The position numbers and the translations under genes were made by a program. A stretch of DNA of 64,000 bases, from NCBI RefSeq assembly GCF_014652695.1, contig NZ_BMZH01000005.1, positions 124,001-188,000 of the forward strand, written 5' to 3'. This document shows positions 53,085-63,452 of this stretch, piece by piece. Every line of letters starts with the position of its first letter. The first letter of the stretch is position 1. Origin of the DNA: Algimonas arctica. Its GTDB lineage: Bacteria; Pseudomonadota; Alphaproteobacteria; Caulobacterales; Maricaulaceae. The notes beneath the pieces were generated by a model. That model was not told the origin of the DNA. It saw only the letters and a list, made by a program, of their open reading frames with translations, and made no database searches.

Positions 53085-55397
53085 TTATGCGTCTTCTTTG
53101 GGTGTCGCTTCGGAATTGTCTTCTTCCGGGGCTTTTGGCTTCGGCGTCGGAACAAATTTGAAGGTCAAATTTTCCTTCTTCCGATCGACGCCGACTTTGA
53201 CCAGACCGCCATATTTCAGCTTCCCGAACAGGATTTCGTCAGCCAGTGGCTTTTTGACATATTCCTGAATCGTGCGTCCGAGCGGACGCGCGCCGTAACG
53301 CTTGTCATACCCTTTGTCCGCAATCCATTGGTTCGCACCCTTGGACACTTCAAATTCGATTTTACGGTCAGCCAACTGAGCTTCGAGCTGAATAACGAAT
53401 TTATCGACAACCCGGCCAATGTGCTCTTTGGACAACGGCGCGAACATGACGGTCGCATCGAGGCGGTTGCGGAATTCTGGCGTGAAGCGCCGTTTAATCG
53501 CCACCTCTTGCTCATCATCCTTCATGCCACGACCAAAGCCAATCTCTGACTTTGCCGCATCGGCTGCGCCTGCATTTGTCGTCATAATAATGATGACATT
53601 GCGGAAGTCGACCTTGCGACCATTCGAGTCCGTCAAGAAGCCATTATCCATCACTTGCAACAAGATGTTGTAGATGTCCGGATGGGCTTTTTCGATTTCG
53701 TCGAGCAACAGCACACTATGCGGATTCTGATTAACCGCATCTGTCAGCAGACCACCTTGATCATAACCCACATAGCCGGGAGGCGCCCCGATCAAACGCG
53801 ACACAGTGTGACGTTCCATATATTCGGACATGTCAAAGCGGAGCAGTTCCAGACCTTGCGTCATCGCCAGCTGGCGAGCGACTTCGGTTTTACCCACACC
53901 TGTCGGCCCCGCGAAGAGGTAAGACCCAATCGGCTTATTCGGCTCACGCAAACCTGCGCGCGCGAGTTTCACCGCAGCGGCGACCTGATCAATGGCTGAG
54001 TCTTGACCAAACACCATGCGCTTGAGATCTTGCGGAAGACTCTTGAGTGCTTTCTCATCATCACGCGAAATCGACTTGGGCGGGATACGCGCGATTTTGG
54101 ACACGACGGCTTCGATTTCCTTGATGCCGATGAGCGACTTGCGCTCTTCTTCAGGCACAAGTTTCGTGCGTGCGCCCGCTTCATCAATGATGTCGATGGC
54201 TTTATCGGGCAATTTGCGGTCCGTGATATGGCGCACAGATAGCTGCACAGCCGCATCAATCGCCTCGGTCGAATATTCGACCTTATGGAATTCCTCAAAA
54301 TAGGTTTTTAGCCCGTGAAGGATCAGCACCGCATCCTCGGGAGTTGGCTCAGAGACATCGATTTTGAGGAAGCGACGCGCAAGCGCGCGGTCTTTCTCGA
54401 AATGTTGACGATATTCCTTATAGGTCGTCGACCCCATGCAACGAAGCTTGCCGCTTTGCAGCGCTGGTTTGAGCAAGTTTGACGCATCCATTGCGCCGCC
54501 ACTTGTTGCGCCAGCGCCGATGATGGTGTGAATTTCGTCGATGAATAGAACCGCACCCGGCGTGTCCTGCAATTTGGTCACAACCGCTTTCAACCGTTCT
54601 TCAAAATCACCGCGGTAGCGTGTGCCCGCAAGCAACGCGCCCATATCAAGTGAGTAAATCGTGGCGTCCGCGAGCACGTCCGGCACATCATCATTGACGA
54701 TGCGGCGCGCGATACCTTCGGCAATCGCCGTTTTACCGACACCCGGATCCCCCACGAGGAGCGGGTTATTTTTGCGTCGGCGCGACAGCACCATGATACA
54801 GCGTTCGACTTCCTCAGCGCGTCCGATCAGCGGATCAATATCGCCTTCACGGGCCTTCTGATTCAAATTGACCGTATATTCGGCCAACGGATCTTTGCCT
54901 TGTGCTTCTTCGCTATCTTCGTTCACGCCGGTTGGCGTTTTAGGCGCCGCCGCTGTCCCGTTTTTGGCGATGCCGTGGCTAATATAATTGACCGCATCGT
55001 AACGGGTCATGTCCCGTTCTTGCAGGAAATAGACGGCGTGTGACTCACGCTCGGCGAACAAAGCGACCAGCGCGTTGGCGCCCGTGACTTCTTCGCGGCC
55101 AGAGGATTGCACGTGAATAACCGCGCGTTGAATAACACGGTGGAAACCCGCCGTTGGGCGCGCTTCTTCAAATTCCTCGACGATCAATGAGGCGAGGTCT
55201 TCGTCCAAATAACGCGTAACGTCCGCTCGAAGCGGTTCAATATCAACACTACACGCCGTCACAACGGCGGCAGAGTCTTTGTCATCCAACAGCGCGAGCA
55301 ACAAATGCTCCAGCGTTGCGAGTTCGTGTTTCCGGTCACTCGCAAGCGTCAGGGCGCGATGAATGGTTTCTTCCAAGACTGGAGAGAATGAGGCCAT
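53085..55397 (-). CDS. clpA: ATP-dependent Clp protease ATP-binding subunit ClpA
   Basis: 770 residues. N-terminal Clp repeat domain ([32 protein letters not shown]). First AAA+ module: Walker [14 protein letters not shown]. Second module: Walker [14 protein letters not shown]. It also has the ClpP-binding-type loop region IGFGRG and the C-terminal D2-small part, ending with an acidic [14 protein letters not shown] tail. It unfolds substrates for ClpP and takes N-degron substrates from ClpS. Start at ATG 55397 with AGGAAGC upstream; the frame continuing to 55664 is not family-like. It lies 154 bp downstream of clpS. Confidence 0.97.
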   Translation of the reverse strand: MASFSPVLEETIHRALTLASDRKHELATLEHLLLALLDDKDSAAVVTACSVDIEPLRADVTRYLDEDLASLIVEEFEEARPTAGFHRVIQRAVIHVQSSGREEVTGANALVALFAERESHAVYFLQERDMTRYDAVNYISHGIAKNGTAAAPKTPTGVNEDSEEAQGKDPLAEYTVNLNQKAREGDIDPLIGRAEEVERCIMVLSRRRKNNPLLVGDPGVGKTAIAEGIARRIVNDDVPDVLADATIYSLDMGALLAGTRYRGDFEERLKAVVTKLQDTPGAVLFIDEIHTIIGAGATSGGAMDASNLLKPALQSGKLRCMGSTTYKEYRQHFEKDRALARRFLKIDVSEPTPEDAVLILHGLKTYFEEFHKVEYSTEAIDAAVQLSVRHITDRKLPDKAIDIIDEAGARTKLVPEEERKSLIGIKEIEAVVSKIARIPPKSISRDDEKALKSLPQDLKRMVFGQDSAIDQVAAAVKLARAGLREPNKPIGSYLFAGPTGVGKTEVARQLAMTQGLELLRFDMSEYMERHTVSRLIGAPPGYVGYDQGGLLTDAVNQNPHSVLLLDEIEKAHPDIYNILLQVMDNGFLTDSNGRKVDFRNVIIIMTTNAGAADAAKSEIGFGRGMKDDEQEVAIKRRFTPEFRNRLDATVMFAPLSKEHIGRVVDKFVIQLEAQLADRKIEFEVSKGANQWIADKGYDKRYGARPLGRTIQEYVKKPLADEILFGKLKYGGLVKVGVDRKKENLTFKFVPTPKPKAPEEDNSEATPKEDA

Positions 55398-55551
55398 AAT
55401 TAAGCTTCCTTTCGAATACTCGACTTGGGAAGTCGGGGATCGATATTCAATGCGGCGCGAGGCGATGTGGCTGCACGAAACCGTGAAAAGTGTGTCTGCT
55501 CTGCAACAATAGCGGAATTTGACTTCAAACTCGGCAAGTGAGCGACGAAAA

Positions 55552-55938
55552 TCATTCTTTCTCCAACGTGCATTGTAGCGGGTGCATGTTGCGTTTGGCG
55601 GCGTCCATGACTTGCGCGACTTTGGTTTCGGCGACTTCAAATGTATAGACACCGCATGTGCCAATGCCGGTTTGATGCACCGCGAGCATGACTTGCGTGG
55701 CCTCTTCCTGAGACTTTTTGAAAATCCCCATCAAGATCGAAATCACAAATTCCATCGGCGTGTAATCGTCGTTCATCAGCAAGACGCGGTACATGGAGGG
55801 CTTTTTGGTCTTCTCGCGCGTCTTGGTTGCGACACCGCGTTCCATACCGTCATCGGACCCATCATCCGGTTTTCCCGGTCGTCCATTTGCGCCCTTATCC
55901 GGGCCAGCCAATTTTATAGGTGTCGTCAAGTTGAGCAT
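55552..55938 (-). CDS. clpS: ATP-dependent Clp protease adaptor ClpS
   Basis: 128 residues. A disordered, charged N-terminal tail ([20 protein letters not shown]) precedes the folded domain: [20 protein letters not shown] (the NDDYT/MEFV pocket for N-terminal residues), then [22 protein letters not shown]. ClpS delivers N-degron proteins to ClpA. Start at ATG 55938. The clpS-clpA order is conserved. Confidence 0.95.
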   Translation of the reverse strand: MLNLTTPIKLAGPDKGANGRPGKPDDGSDDGMERGVATKTREKTKKPSMYRVLLMNDDYTPMEFVISILMGIFKKSQEEATQVMLAVHQTGIGTCGVYTFEVAETKVAQVMDAAKRNMHPLQCTLEKE

Positions 55939-56097
55939 TATTCTCACTTACTATGGCAGCGCATCGCGTTTGAAAAGTCGCCCACGCGACAAAGTCATAC
56001 TCAACACACTACGCGTTTATGGGGTTGCCCTGATATTTTCAGGGCATGGTTAAGGCATATTAACCTGTCCCTAACCGACCCCGTTTAGCGGTTCGTC

Positions 56098-57195
56098 ATG
56101 AATTGGGTTCGTCTCGCCATAATTGCAATAGCGCTTTGCGTCGCGGCGCCGGCTTATGCGGAACAACAAGGTCGCTACGCCTCGATTATTGTTGATGCCA
56201 ATAGTCTCGACATTTTGCATGCGCGCCAGATTGACGCCCAGCGCCATCCTGCAAGCCTGACCAAGATCATGACACTTTACCTCACTTTTGAAGCGCTGGA
56301 GTCAGGCCAAGTGACGTTGGATTTGGCCGTTCCAGTTTCCGCTCATGCGGCCAGCACGGCCCCGATCAAAATGGGATTGCGGCGCGGACAAAACGTTCGG
56401 ATAGACACGCTCATCCAAGCTGTTGCGGTGCGCAGTTCCAATGATGCCGCAGTCGTTTTGGCGGAAGCGATCGGGGGTAGTGAAGCACAATTCGTTGAGC
56501 GGATGAATGCGGCCGCGATCGCGCTTGGCATGCGTAGCACAACATTTCGAAATCCGCACGGGCTACCCGACGCGGCGCAAGTCACAACGGCGCGGGACAT
56601 GGCGAAGTTAGCCATTGCCACGCGCACGCGATTTCCACAGCATTATCATTATTTCGGGCAAACCCATTTTCGCGGACGCGAAAGTACGAACAAGCTTCTG
56701 AAAGAACGCGCCGACGTTGATGGTTTCAAAACGGGTTATACGAATGCCTCTGGCTACAACCTTGTTATCAGCGCTGTGCGTGACGAGGCTCGGATCATTG
56801 CCGTCGTGCTTGGCGGTGCGTCGAGCGGATCCCGCAATAGCCATATGTCGGACCTGATCGACCGTGGCTTTGACGTCATTGGCGCGAAAACCGATCCCGT
56901 CATCGCAGTCAGCGCACTGACGCAATCCCCCATGCACAAACGACACTGGGCGATGCAGATCGATGGCTTCGATAGTCCCGCTGAAACCGCCATTTTTACC
57001 GACACCTTGATTCGGAGTGCGGGGATTGGCGCGGCAGCCTCTCGCAGTCACACGCGCGGCGACCACATATCCCACAGCGTACGGGTCGAAGCACTTGATC
57101 AAACCACGGCGCGTAATCTGTGCGCTCACCATGGCGAATTATTAAAAATAGCGCCGCGTCGATGTAAGGTTTTATCCATCGCAAATTCCGGTTAG
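56098..57195 (+). CDS. D-alanyl-D-alanine carboxypeptidase (peptidase S11)
   Basis: 365 residues, signal peptide ending PAYAE. The three active-site motifs are present: SxxK with Ser53 and Lys56 (PASLTKIM), SxN at Ser113-Asn115 (VRSSNDAAV), and KTG at 211-213 (GFKTGYTNASGYN). The enzyme trims the terminal D-Ala of peptidoglycan pentapeptides (PBP5/DacF group). The C-terminal part (about 260-365) is an unusual extension without a clear membrane-anchoring helix. Confidence 0.93.
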   Translation: MNWVRLAIIAIALCVAAPAYAEQQGRYASIIVDANSLDILHARQIDAQRHPASLTKIMTLYLTFEALESGQVTLDLAVPVSAHAASTAPIKMGLRRGQNVRIDTLIQAVAVRSSNDAAVVLAEAIGGSEAQFVERMNAAAIALGMRSTTFRNPHGLPDAAQVTTARDMAKLAIATRTRFPQHYHYFGQTHFRGRESTNKLLKERADVDGFKTGYTNASGYNLVISAVRDEARIIAVVLGGASSGSRNSHMSDLIDRGFDVIGAKTDPVIAVSALTQSPMHKRHWAMQIDGFDSPAETAIFTDTLIRSAGIGAAASRSHTRGDHISHSVRVEALDQTTARNLCAHHGELLKIAPRRCKVLSIANSG

Positions 57196-57245
57196 GGGGA
57201 GCGGCATTCTCGCCACTCTACTGATTGAGACGGAGCAGCCTGCCG

Positions 57246-58115
57246 ATGAATTTGATTCTGCCCACTGTCGAGACAAAGACCGCATTGCGCGCGCGCATGT
57301 CGGGCTATGCGTCGGACAGGAAAACGACCGTTCTCGTTCCGACTATGGGCGCGCTACATGCGGGCCACCTCTCCCTGATTCAGATCGCCAAACGCGTCGC
57401 CGATAAGGTTATCGTCTCGATTTTTGTCAATCCGACGCAATTTGCGCCCGGCGAAGACTTCGAGGCCTACCCTCGTGATATTAGTGCCGATATGGCGCTC
57501 TTGGCCCGAGAGAATATTGATCTGCTGTATCTCCCCGCCCCCGATGCGATGTATTTTGGGGATCACAGCACCCGGGTCATTGTTGGGGATGTAGGCGAAG
57601 GATTGGAAACCGATCACCGCCCAACGTTTTTCCACGGCGTTGCCTTGGTTGTGAACAAGCTTCTCAACCAAGTTCGGCCCGACATCGCCATCTTCGGCGA
57701 GAAAGATTACCAGCAGCTCGCCGTCATCCGCCGTATGGTACGGGATTTGGATATGCCAATCGAGATCATCGGCGCCCCAATTGCACGCGACCCGCACGGG
57801 TTGGCGCTGTCATCACGAAATCGCTATTTCGACGCCGAGGGACTCGCTGTTGCCCGGACACTCAATCATATTTTGTTTGCGGCTCGTGACGCGCTGCAAG
57901 GCGGCGCTGAGATTTCAGAGACGTTGTCTAACGCCAAGCAAAAATTGGTCCATGCTGGGCTATCGGATATTGATTATGTGAGCCTCGCTGACGCAGCCAC
58001 GCTCGCGCTTAAAACAGACGGTCACGTTGCTGCCCGGATGCGCTTGCTGATAGCAACCCATTGCCGAGGCGTTCGTTTGATCGATAATTGCGCCGTTATA
58101 TCCCAAGAAAGTTAG
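57246..58115 (+). CDS. panC: Pantothenate synthetase (pantoate-beta-alanine ligase)
   Basis: 289 residues. ATP-dependent ligation of pantoate and beta-alanine in CoA synthesis. Nucleotidyl-transferase motifs: VPTMGALHAGHLSLI, FVNPTQFAPGEDFEAYPR, FGEKDYQQLAVIRRMV, LALSSRNRY. I start at ATG 57246; a TTG at 57225 would add seven residues. panB is not in view. A GST gene begins 2 bp after the stop. Confidence 0.96.
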   Translation: MNLILPTVETKTALRARMSGYASDRKTTVLVPTMGALHAGHLSLIQIAKRVADKVIVSIFVNPTQFAPGEDFEAYPRDISADMALLARENIDLLYLPAPDAMYFGDHSTRVIVGDVGEGLETDHRPTFFHGVALVVNKLLNQVRPDIAIFGEKDYQQLAVIRRMVRDLDMPIEIIGAPIARDPHGLALSSRNRYFDAEGLAVARTLNHILFAARDALQGGAEISETLSNAKQKLVHAGLSDIDYVSLADAATLALKTDGHVAARMRLLIATHCRGVRLIDNCAVISQES

Positions 58116-58117
58116 TG

Positions 58118-58789
58118 ATGATTACACTGCACCACCTCGAAAACTCTCAATCCATTCGCATTCTCTGGCTCCTTGAAGAGCTGGGCGGGGAATATGGGTT
58201 CAAAATGTATGACCGAGATACGGAGACCATGTTAGCGCCGGATGATTATAAGGCGATTTCACCGCTCGGGACGGCGCCTTTCATAACAGATGGCAAAACC
58301 GTTTTGGCGGAGAGCAATGCGATTATAGACTATATTTTAGATCAGACAGACGGGCACGCTCTGCGTCCCGCCCCGAAGACCGCGGATCGCGCACAATATT
58401 TGTTCTGGTTTCATGCCGCCCAAGGCAGTTATCAATCGCTGCAAACTGGGCGGTTTATCAATAGTATTGCGGTCGACCGCTCGCCCCGCCTTGTGCGCGG
58501 CATCATTCGTAAGGTGATGGGGATGTTGGACGCGGCATTTTACAGCCCGCGCCTGAATACTGTTATGAACCTGATGGAAGATGACCTGTCTCGCCATCCG
58601 TTTTTAGCGGGTGAAGCCTTCACAGCCGCCGATATCGCCTTTGGATACACTCTACAAATGGCGTCAATGCGCGGAGATTTGGGCGAAAACTATCCGCATA
58701 CCCAAGCCTATGTTGACCGGATGGAAGCGCGTCCCGCGTGGCAAGCGGCATTGGCCAAGGACGGCAAATTCACTGGCGTTCCAACGTAA
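58118..58789 (+). CDS. Glutathione S-transferase family protein
   Basis: 223 residues. Thioredoxin-like N-terminal domain (MITLHHLENSQSIRILWLLEELG; Ser11-type active-site region) with SPLGTAPFITDGKTVLAESNAIIDYI. The all-helical C-terminal domain has HPFLAGEAFTAADIAFGYTL. Conjugation substrate unknown. Starts at ATG 58118 immediately after panC. Confidence 0.9.
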   Translation: MITLHHLENSQSIRILWLLEELGGEYGFKMYDRDTETMLAPDDYKAISPLGTAPFITDGKTVLAESNAIIDYILDQTDGHALRPAPKTADRAQYLFWFHAAQGSYQSLQTGRFINSIAVDRSPRLVRGIIRKVMGMLDAAFYSPRLNTVMNLMEDDLSRHPFLAGEAFTAADIAFGYTLQMASMRGDLGENYPHTQAYVDRMEARPAWQAALAKDGKFTGVPT

Positions 58790-58814
58790 TATTCCGGTCA
58801 AATTTGGTTTGATC

Positions 58815-59336
58815 TCAAATTGTTTTGATCATGGTGTAAAGAGGCACAGGAACGCCGCCCTTGTCGTCGAAAAACTTGTTCTCAACCCTATACCCACAAC
58901 GCGCATAAAATGGCCGCCCCGCTTCGGTTGCGGCCATTTCAAGGCCCGTGAACCCGCGCGCTTTCGCCGCTGCCTCTGATCGATCCAAGATGAGCCGCCC
59001 AATCCCCCGCCGAGCGTGATCGGGGTGCGTGTACATGGCGCGTATCCTTGCCCGATCCGTTGCAGAGTCAAGTTCGCGTGCGCTGCGGCCCGCTGAATGA
59101 TTGCCGCCATATAGGGTCGCGCGATATGACCAGCCGCCACATCCGACCAGCGTTTCGCCATCAAAAACACAAAAATACGTCCCATCAGAGATTAATTGCG
59201 TGTCCAACCCCATTGACGCTTCGGAGGCCTTTATTTGCGCGTCATCCAGATAACCCTTTTGAAGTTCATGGATAGCAAGGGTTTGAAGGCGTTGAATTTT
59301 TGGGACATCGCCCAAGTTTGCAGCAGAAACGAACAC
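58815..59336 (-). CDS. GNAT-family N-acetyltransferase
   Basis: 173 residues from a GTG at 59336 that has GAGGG about 7 bases upstream; an open GTG at 59408 adds 24 residues of poor similarity. Acetyl-CoA motif A is visible in RIRAMYTHPDHARRGIGRLILDRSEAAAKA (span), where RRGIGR is the CoA-pyrophosphate loop, then PFYARCGYRVENKF. Acceptor unknown. Convergent with the GST gene. Confidence 0.85.
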   Translation of the reverse strand: MFVSAANLGDVPKIQRLQTLAIHELQKGYLDDAQIKASEASMGLDTQLISDGTYFCVFDGETLVGCGGWSYRATLYGGNHSAGRSARELDSATDRARIRAMYTHPDHARRGIGRLILDRSEAAAKARGFTGLEMAATEAGRPFYARCGYRVENKFFDDKGGVPVPLYTMIKTI

Positions 59337-59544
59337 TGTAGCACCCTCATGCGTCGTGGATAAAAACACCCGACTCGAAATGTTGCACGAATGACACAGA
59401 GTCGCCACAATCCATTAATGCGAGGGCAAAGTTGATTGCAAAATGTTAATCTTTGCCTTAGCGAAGATAAGTCTTTCCGATTACGATCAGTCAAGGGGGC
59501 TTGATCTTAACGCAAAGACACTCAGAGAAATATAGGGATTCCTA

Positions 59545-62232
59545 ATGAAAAACACTGATCTTAAGGTTTGGCTCGCCGCAAGCGCTTCGTCCGTCATGCT
59601 CGCGACTATGTTGAGCGCAGGTACAGCCTATGCCCAAGACAGTTCTGATGACACTGTCACCCAAGACGAAATCATTACGATCGGTACGCGCCGGACGCAG
59701 CGCTCTGCCGCTGATACACCCGCGCCGGTTGACGTTATTTCTGGCATTGAGTTTACCCGTAACGCGGCTGACGATGTGCAGGATTTGCTTCGCACATCCG
59801 TCCCGTCCTTTAACATCAATACGCAACCGATCTCTGACGCTGCATCCATTGTGCGTCCTGCCAACTTACGCGGCCTGTCACCTGACCAAACCTTGGTTTT
59901 GATTAACGGCAAACGACGCCACCGCGGCTCAGTCATCTCTTTCCTCGGCGGCGGCATTTCCGACGGCGCTCAGGGTGCAGATATCTCTGCTATCCCGTCC
60001 ATTGCTCTCAAACAGGTTGAAGTCCTACGTGACGGCGCATCCTCACAATATGGTTCAGATGCCATCGCGGGTGTATTGAACTTTGTCCTTAAAGACTCCG
60101 CAGAAGGTGGTTCCTTCGAAGCAAAATATGGCACGACCTATGACGGTGACGGCGATACTTATCGTTTCTCTGGCAACATCGGCCTTCCTTTGGGTGACCA
60201 AGGCTTCGTCAACGTCTCCGCCGAATATGGCGACACAAACGGCACAGTCCGCTCCGTAAACCGCAATGATGTGACAGAACTTGTCGGTCTGGGTTTGGTG
60301 ACGAACGATTATAGCCGCATCAACACTTACACCGACTCTGTTCCTCAATATTGGGGGCAGCCGGATGTCGAAGATGACCTGAAACTCTTCTATAACTCTG
60401 CGCTCGAACTTTCCGATAATGCGGAAATTTACAGCTTCGGTAGCTATGCGTCTCGGACCGTTACGGGTGGCTTCTTTTACCGCACCCCTTACGCAAACAG
60501 CTTCGGCGGTGCCCGTGGCGGTGTCTATGCCGGCCCAACAATCAACGGGAACCCATCCGTCCTCGTTGGCGATCTTGATGGCCTCGGCGTCGGCGGTGCC
60601 TGCCCGGCTGGTATCGAAATGGTCAACCAGCTACCCGACCCAACGGTTCTGGCCCAAGTTCAAGCGGATCCAAATTGTTTCAGCTTCATTGAGACGATCC
60701 CGAACGGCTTCACACCCCGCTTTGGCGGTGACAATACGGACTATAGTTTTGCCGTTGGTTTACGCGGCGATGTCAGCATTGGCGACGGTCTCGCTTATGA
60801 CCTGTCGATGACACACGGTCGAAACAAGACCGAGTTTTTCATCAACAATACAATCAACGCCTCGCTGGGCCCGAACACGCCGCGCGACTTCCGTCCAGGT
60901 GGACAGCAGCAGACTGAAACAGTGCTGAATGCTGATTTCGCTTATTTGTTGCCAACAGGCATGGCGTCCGATCTGTCGATCGCTTTTGGTGCGGAATACC
61001 GCAAAGAAGAATTTGAACTCTTCCAAGGTGACCCCGCATCATTCGCGTTGGGCCCTCTCGCCGATCAAGGCTTCTCATCCTCATCAAATGGTTTTGGTGG
61101 GTTCGCCAACGCGAGCGTCGCCTCACAAGACTCTTATGGTGTATACACAGAGCTTGAAGCTGACGTGACGGACCGCCTCACTGTACAAGGGGCAATCCGA
61201 TACGAAGACTACTCAGCCTTTGGTGATACATTCAATTACAAGCTGGCTGGCCTTTTCAAAGTCACGGATTCATTCAGAATTCGCGGGTCCCACTCGACGG
61301 GCTTCCACGCGCCAACAGCGGGTCAAGCGAACATCACCAATGTGACAACCCAAAACGTCGGTGGCGTCTTGATTGATCAAGGAACGTTGCCCCTCAGCTC
61401 AGCTGCGGGTCAATTGGCCGCAACCTTCATTGAGAACCGTGACGGCACGCGTCCGGCTCTTGCCACTGAAGATGCGACGATCTTCACATTGGGGGCTGCA
61501 TTCGACCTTGGCCCGACAAGCTGGACCGTTGATAGCTACCAGATTGATGTGGATGACCGCATTGCGCTCGGTGCCAATATCGACTTCCTGCAAGTGCTGG
61601 AAAGCCTCAACACGTCAGCCACGGCCTTTACGTCCGTCAATGATGGCCTGACTCAACTGAGTGCTGCCAACGTGATCAACCGGAGTGAGTTTATCGGTCT
61701 GGACGATCTGTCCCAGTTCCGATTCTTCGCCAACAGCTTCGATACCCGGACGCGCGGTATTGATGTCGTCGGTCGGATGCCATTCGCCTTCTTGAACGGC
61801 AACTCAGAACTCACACTTGCGGCAAACTACAATGAGACAGAAGTCACACGTCGTGCTGCCGCCGGTCAAATTCAACGGATTGACGATGGCCGCGTTGCAT
61901 CCCTCGAAGATCTGCTTCCAAACTGGAAAGGCTTCGCGCAGTGGACCCACACACAAGGTCGACTACGGACTCTCGTTCGGGCCAATTATTTTGGTCAATG
62001 GGATGACACCGGCAATGGCGTCAATGACATTTCGTCTGAAATCCTTGTCGATGCGGAAGTCGGTTACAATGTGACGAAAGCGGTCGAGCTCGTCGTCGGG
62101 GCCAGCAACATCTTTGACAACTATCCAGATGAGAACCCCGGCCAAGGTGGCACAGGGCAACTTTATCCAGAGGCGGCTCCAACAGGTTTCTCTGGTGGCC
62201 AGTATTACGGTAAAATCCGGATCACCTTCTAG
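59545..62232 (+). CDS. TonB-dependent outer-membrane receptor
   Basis: 895 residues, signal peptide ending GTAYAQ. A likely TonB box lies at DEIITIGTRR. The plug domain contains VDVISGIEF, LRGLSPDQTLVLINGKRRH and EVLRDGASSQYGSDAIAGVLNFVL. The rest is a 22-strand beta-barrel ending in aromatic Phe (YYGKIRITF). It resembles the iron-complex/vitamin or carbohydrate receptors common in marine alphaproteobacteria; the ligand is unknown. TATAGGG is a weak ribosome site. It would rely on a TonB/ExbB system such as the one whose ExbB gene begins at 1359. Confidence 0.94.
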   Translation: MKNTDLKVWLAASASSVMLATMLSAGTAYAQDSSDDTVTQDEIITIGTRRTQRSAADTPAPVDVISGIEFTRNAADDVQDLLRTSVPSFNINTQPISDAASIVRPANLRGLSPDQTLVLINGKRRHRGSVISFLGGGISDGAQGADISAIPSIALKQVEVLRDGASSQYGSDAIAGVLNFVLKDSAEGGSFEAKYGTTYDGDGDTYRFSGNIGLPLGDQGFVNVSAEYGDTNGTVRSVNRNDVTELVGLGLVTNDYSRINTYTDSVPQYWGQPDVEDDLKLFYNSALELSDNAEIYSFGSYASRTVTGGFFYRTPYANSFGGARGGVYAGPTINGNPSVLVGDLDGLGVGGACPAGIEMVNQLPDPTVLAQVQADPNCFSFIETIPNGFTPRFGGDNTDYSFAVGLRGDVSIGDGLAYDLSMTHGRNKTEFFINNTINASLGPNTPRDFRPGGQQQTETVLNADFAYLLPTGMASDLSIAFGAEYRKEEFELFQGDPASFALGPLADQGFSSSSNGFGGFANASVASQDSYGVYTELEADVTDRLTVQGAIRYEDYSAFGDTFNYKLAGLFKVTDSFRIRGSHSTGFHAPTAGQANITNVTTQNVGGVLIDQGTLPLSSAAGQLAATFIENRDGTRPALATEDATIFTLGAAFDLGPTSWTVDSYQIDVDDRIALGANIDFLQVLESLNTSATAFTSVNDGLTQLSAANVINRSEFIGLDDLSQFRFFANSFDTRTRGIDVVGRMPFAFLNGNSELTLAANYNETEVTRRAAAGQIQRIDDGRVASLEDLLPNWKGFAQWTHTQGRLRTLVRANYFGQWDDTGNGVNDISSEILVDAEVGYNVTKAVELVVGASNIFDNYPDENPGQGGTGQLYPEAAPTGFSGGQYYGKIRITF

Positions 62233-62256
62233 TCGGTCTTCGACACATGAATATTA

Positions 62257-62288
62257 AAAGGCCCGGTCAAGCGACCGGGCCTTTTTTT
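62257..62288 (+). terminator. Rho-independent terminator of the TonB receptor gene
   Basis: AAAAGGCCCGGTC-aagc-GACCGGGCCTTTTTTT: 9-bp GC stem extended by A/T pairs, followed by a T-run. Confidence 0.92.
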
Positions 62289-62307
62289 CATGTCTAACTA
62301 AAAAGCG

Positions 62308-62739
62308 CTACCACGCACCAAGTTCGACGAGCTTTCGCATCAGCTTGGTTGGCAACTCATCGTCGTCGCCAATTGCCTCACCCATATCGTGGGGGGCGTC
62401 TTCGGGTTTAAGGTATCGCCAGCCCTGAAAGGCCCGACGCGGCGTCGGCATCACAGGAATCAACGTCGATTCCATCAGGATGGAGCACGCTTTGACTCCG
62501 TCCCGACGAACGACCTCTTCCAACCGGACGATCGGATTTCGGCACAAAATCATGCCTTTAATGACCCAGAAGATCGACCCGCCAGCTTCAAGCGCATCCT
62601 TCTGTTTCGGGAACATGCGCGTGACATGCTCATGATGCGCCGACAATCCGGCCGCCTTTCGACGGTCGACAACCGTCTCTTGCCAATCAGCCAGCGTTTC
62701 GATCGATTTCGATCCGACGGAGAGTTTCTGCAAATGCAT
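62308..62739 (-). CDS. DUF1489 family protein
   Basis: 143 residues from MHLQKLSVGSKSIETLADW. Family marks: THEH-like HHEHVTRMFPKQ, GGSIFWVIKGMILCRNPIVRLE, LIPVMPTPRRAFQGWRYL. The family is confined to alphaproteobacteria, with no known function. The ATG at 62739 is family-typical. Its 3' end faces the receptor's terminator. Confidence 0.9.
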   Translation of the reverse strand: MHLQKLSVGSKSIETLADWQETVVDRRKAAGLSAHHEHVTRMFPKQKDALEAGGSIFWVIKGMILCRNPIVRLEEVVRRDGVKACSILMESTLIPVMPTPRRAFQGWRYLKPEDAPHDMGEAIGDDDELPTKLMRKLVELGAW

Positions 62740-62816
62740 CACACGACAGAGATAGCGCCCCCCTCTGGTCGTGCAAGGGAGTAGCGCCCGGGCATACACA
62801 GGCGTATAGTCACGAT

Positions 62817-63419
62817 ATGAAACATTACCTCCTTCCCCTCGCCCTTACCTTGTCCGCCTGTGGCGCCACGGATGATGGACGCCCGAACGTGGTTCTTGAC
62901 ACGGAGCTCGGCGAAATTGAGATCGAAGTTCATCTCGATACGGCGCCTATTTCCGGCGCTGATTTCCTCATGCATGTCGATAAAGGCCTCTATGTCGATC
63001 AAGGGTTTTACCGGGTCGTGCGGGCCGATAATGACCCGCGCGGAATGGGGATGAGCTTGATCCAAGGCGGGATTTTATCGCAAGAGTTCGACACGCCGCT
63101 TATCGCTCATGAACTGACGACCGACACAGGCCTATCTAACACGCGCGGCGTGATCAGCATCGCGCGCGACGCCCCCGGCACAGGCAGCGCGGGCTACTTT
63201 TTCATCAATATCGGCGATAATAGCTTCCTCGACACAGGCGGCGACCGTAATCCAGATGGGGCCGGCTACGCCACATTTGGCACGATCATTCGCGGCATGG
63301 ACGTCGTCGAAAACATTCATAGCAAAGACGCAAGCGGCGACAGCCCTAGCCCCGTGACAGATAATCAATATCTGACACAGCCCGTCAAAATCGTCCGCGC
63401 CTACAGGGTAGAGAATTAG
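62817..63419 (+). CDS. Cyclophilin-type peptidyl-prolyl isomerase, lipoprotein
   Basis: 200 residues. Lipobox LSAC (Cys15), so it acts in the periplasm. Cyclophilin core: ELGEIEIEVHLDTAPISGADF, FYRVVRADNDP (catalytic Arg region), GVISIARDAPGTGSAGYFFINIGDN (span; Phe-phi-x-N core), GYATFGTIIRGMDVVENI. Catalyses proline cis-trans isomerisation. Divergent from DUF1489; the DsbA-family gene follows after 33 bp. Confidence 0.92.
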   Translation: MKHYLLPLALTLSACGATDDGRPNVVLDTELGEIEIEVHLDTAPISGADFLMHVDKGLYVDQGFYRVVRADNDPRGMGMSLIQGGILSQEFDTPLIAHELTTDTGLSNTRGVISIARDAPGTGSAGYFFINIGDNSFLDTGGDRNPDGAGYATFGTIIRGMDVVENIHSKDASGDSPSPVTDNQYLTQPVKIVRAYRVEN

Positions 63420-63452
63420 ACAAGGACTTCGCGCTTCGTTAAGCGCCAAACC

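Noticed and set aside
53085-55664. ClpA start at 55664 (859 residues)
   Set aside because: The first 89 residues have no Clp similarity; ATG 55397 has AGGAAGC upstream and begins with the standard Clp N-domain.
59485-59510. Regulatory stem-loop (TCAAG-GGGG-CTTGA) before the TonB receptor gene
   Set aside because: Short stem, no match to a known riboswitch; too weak to annotate.
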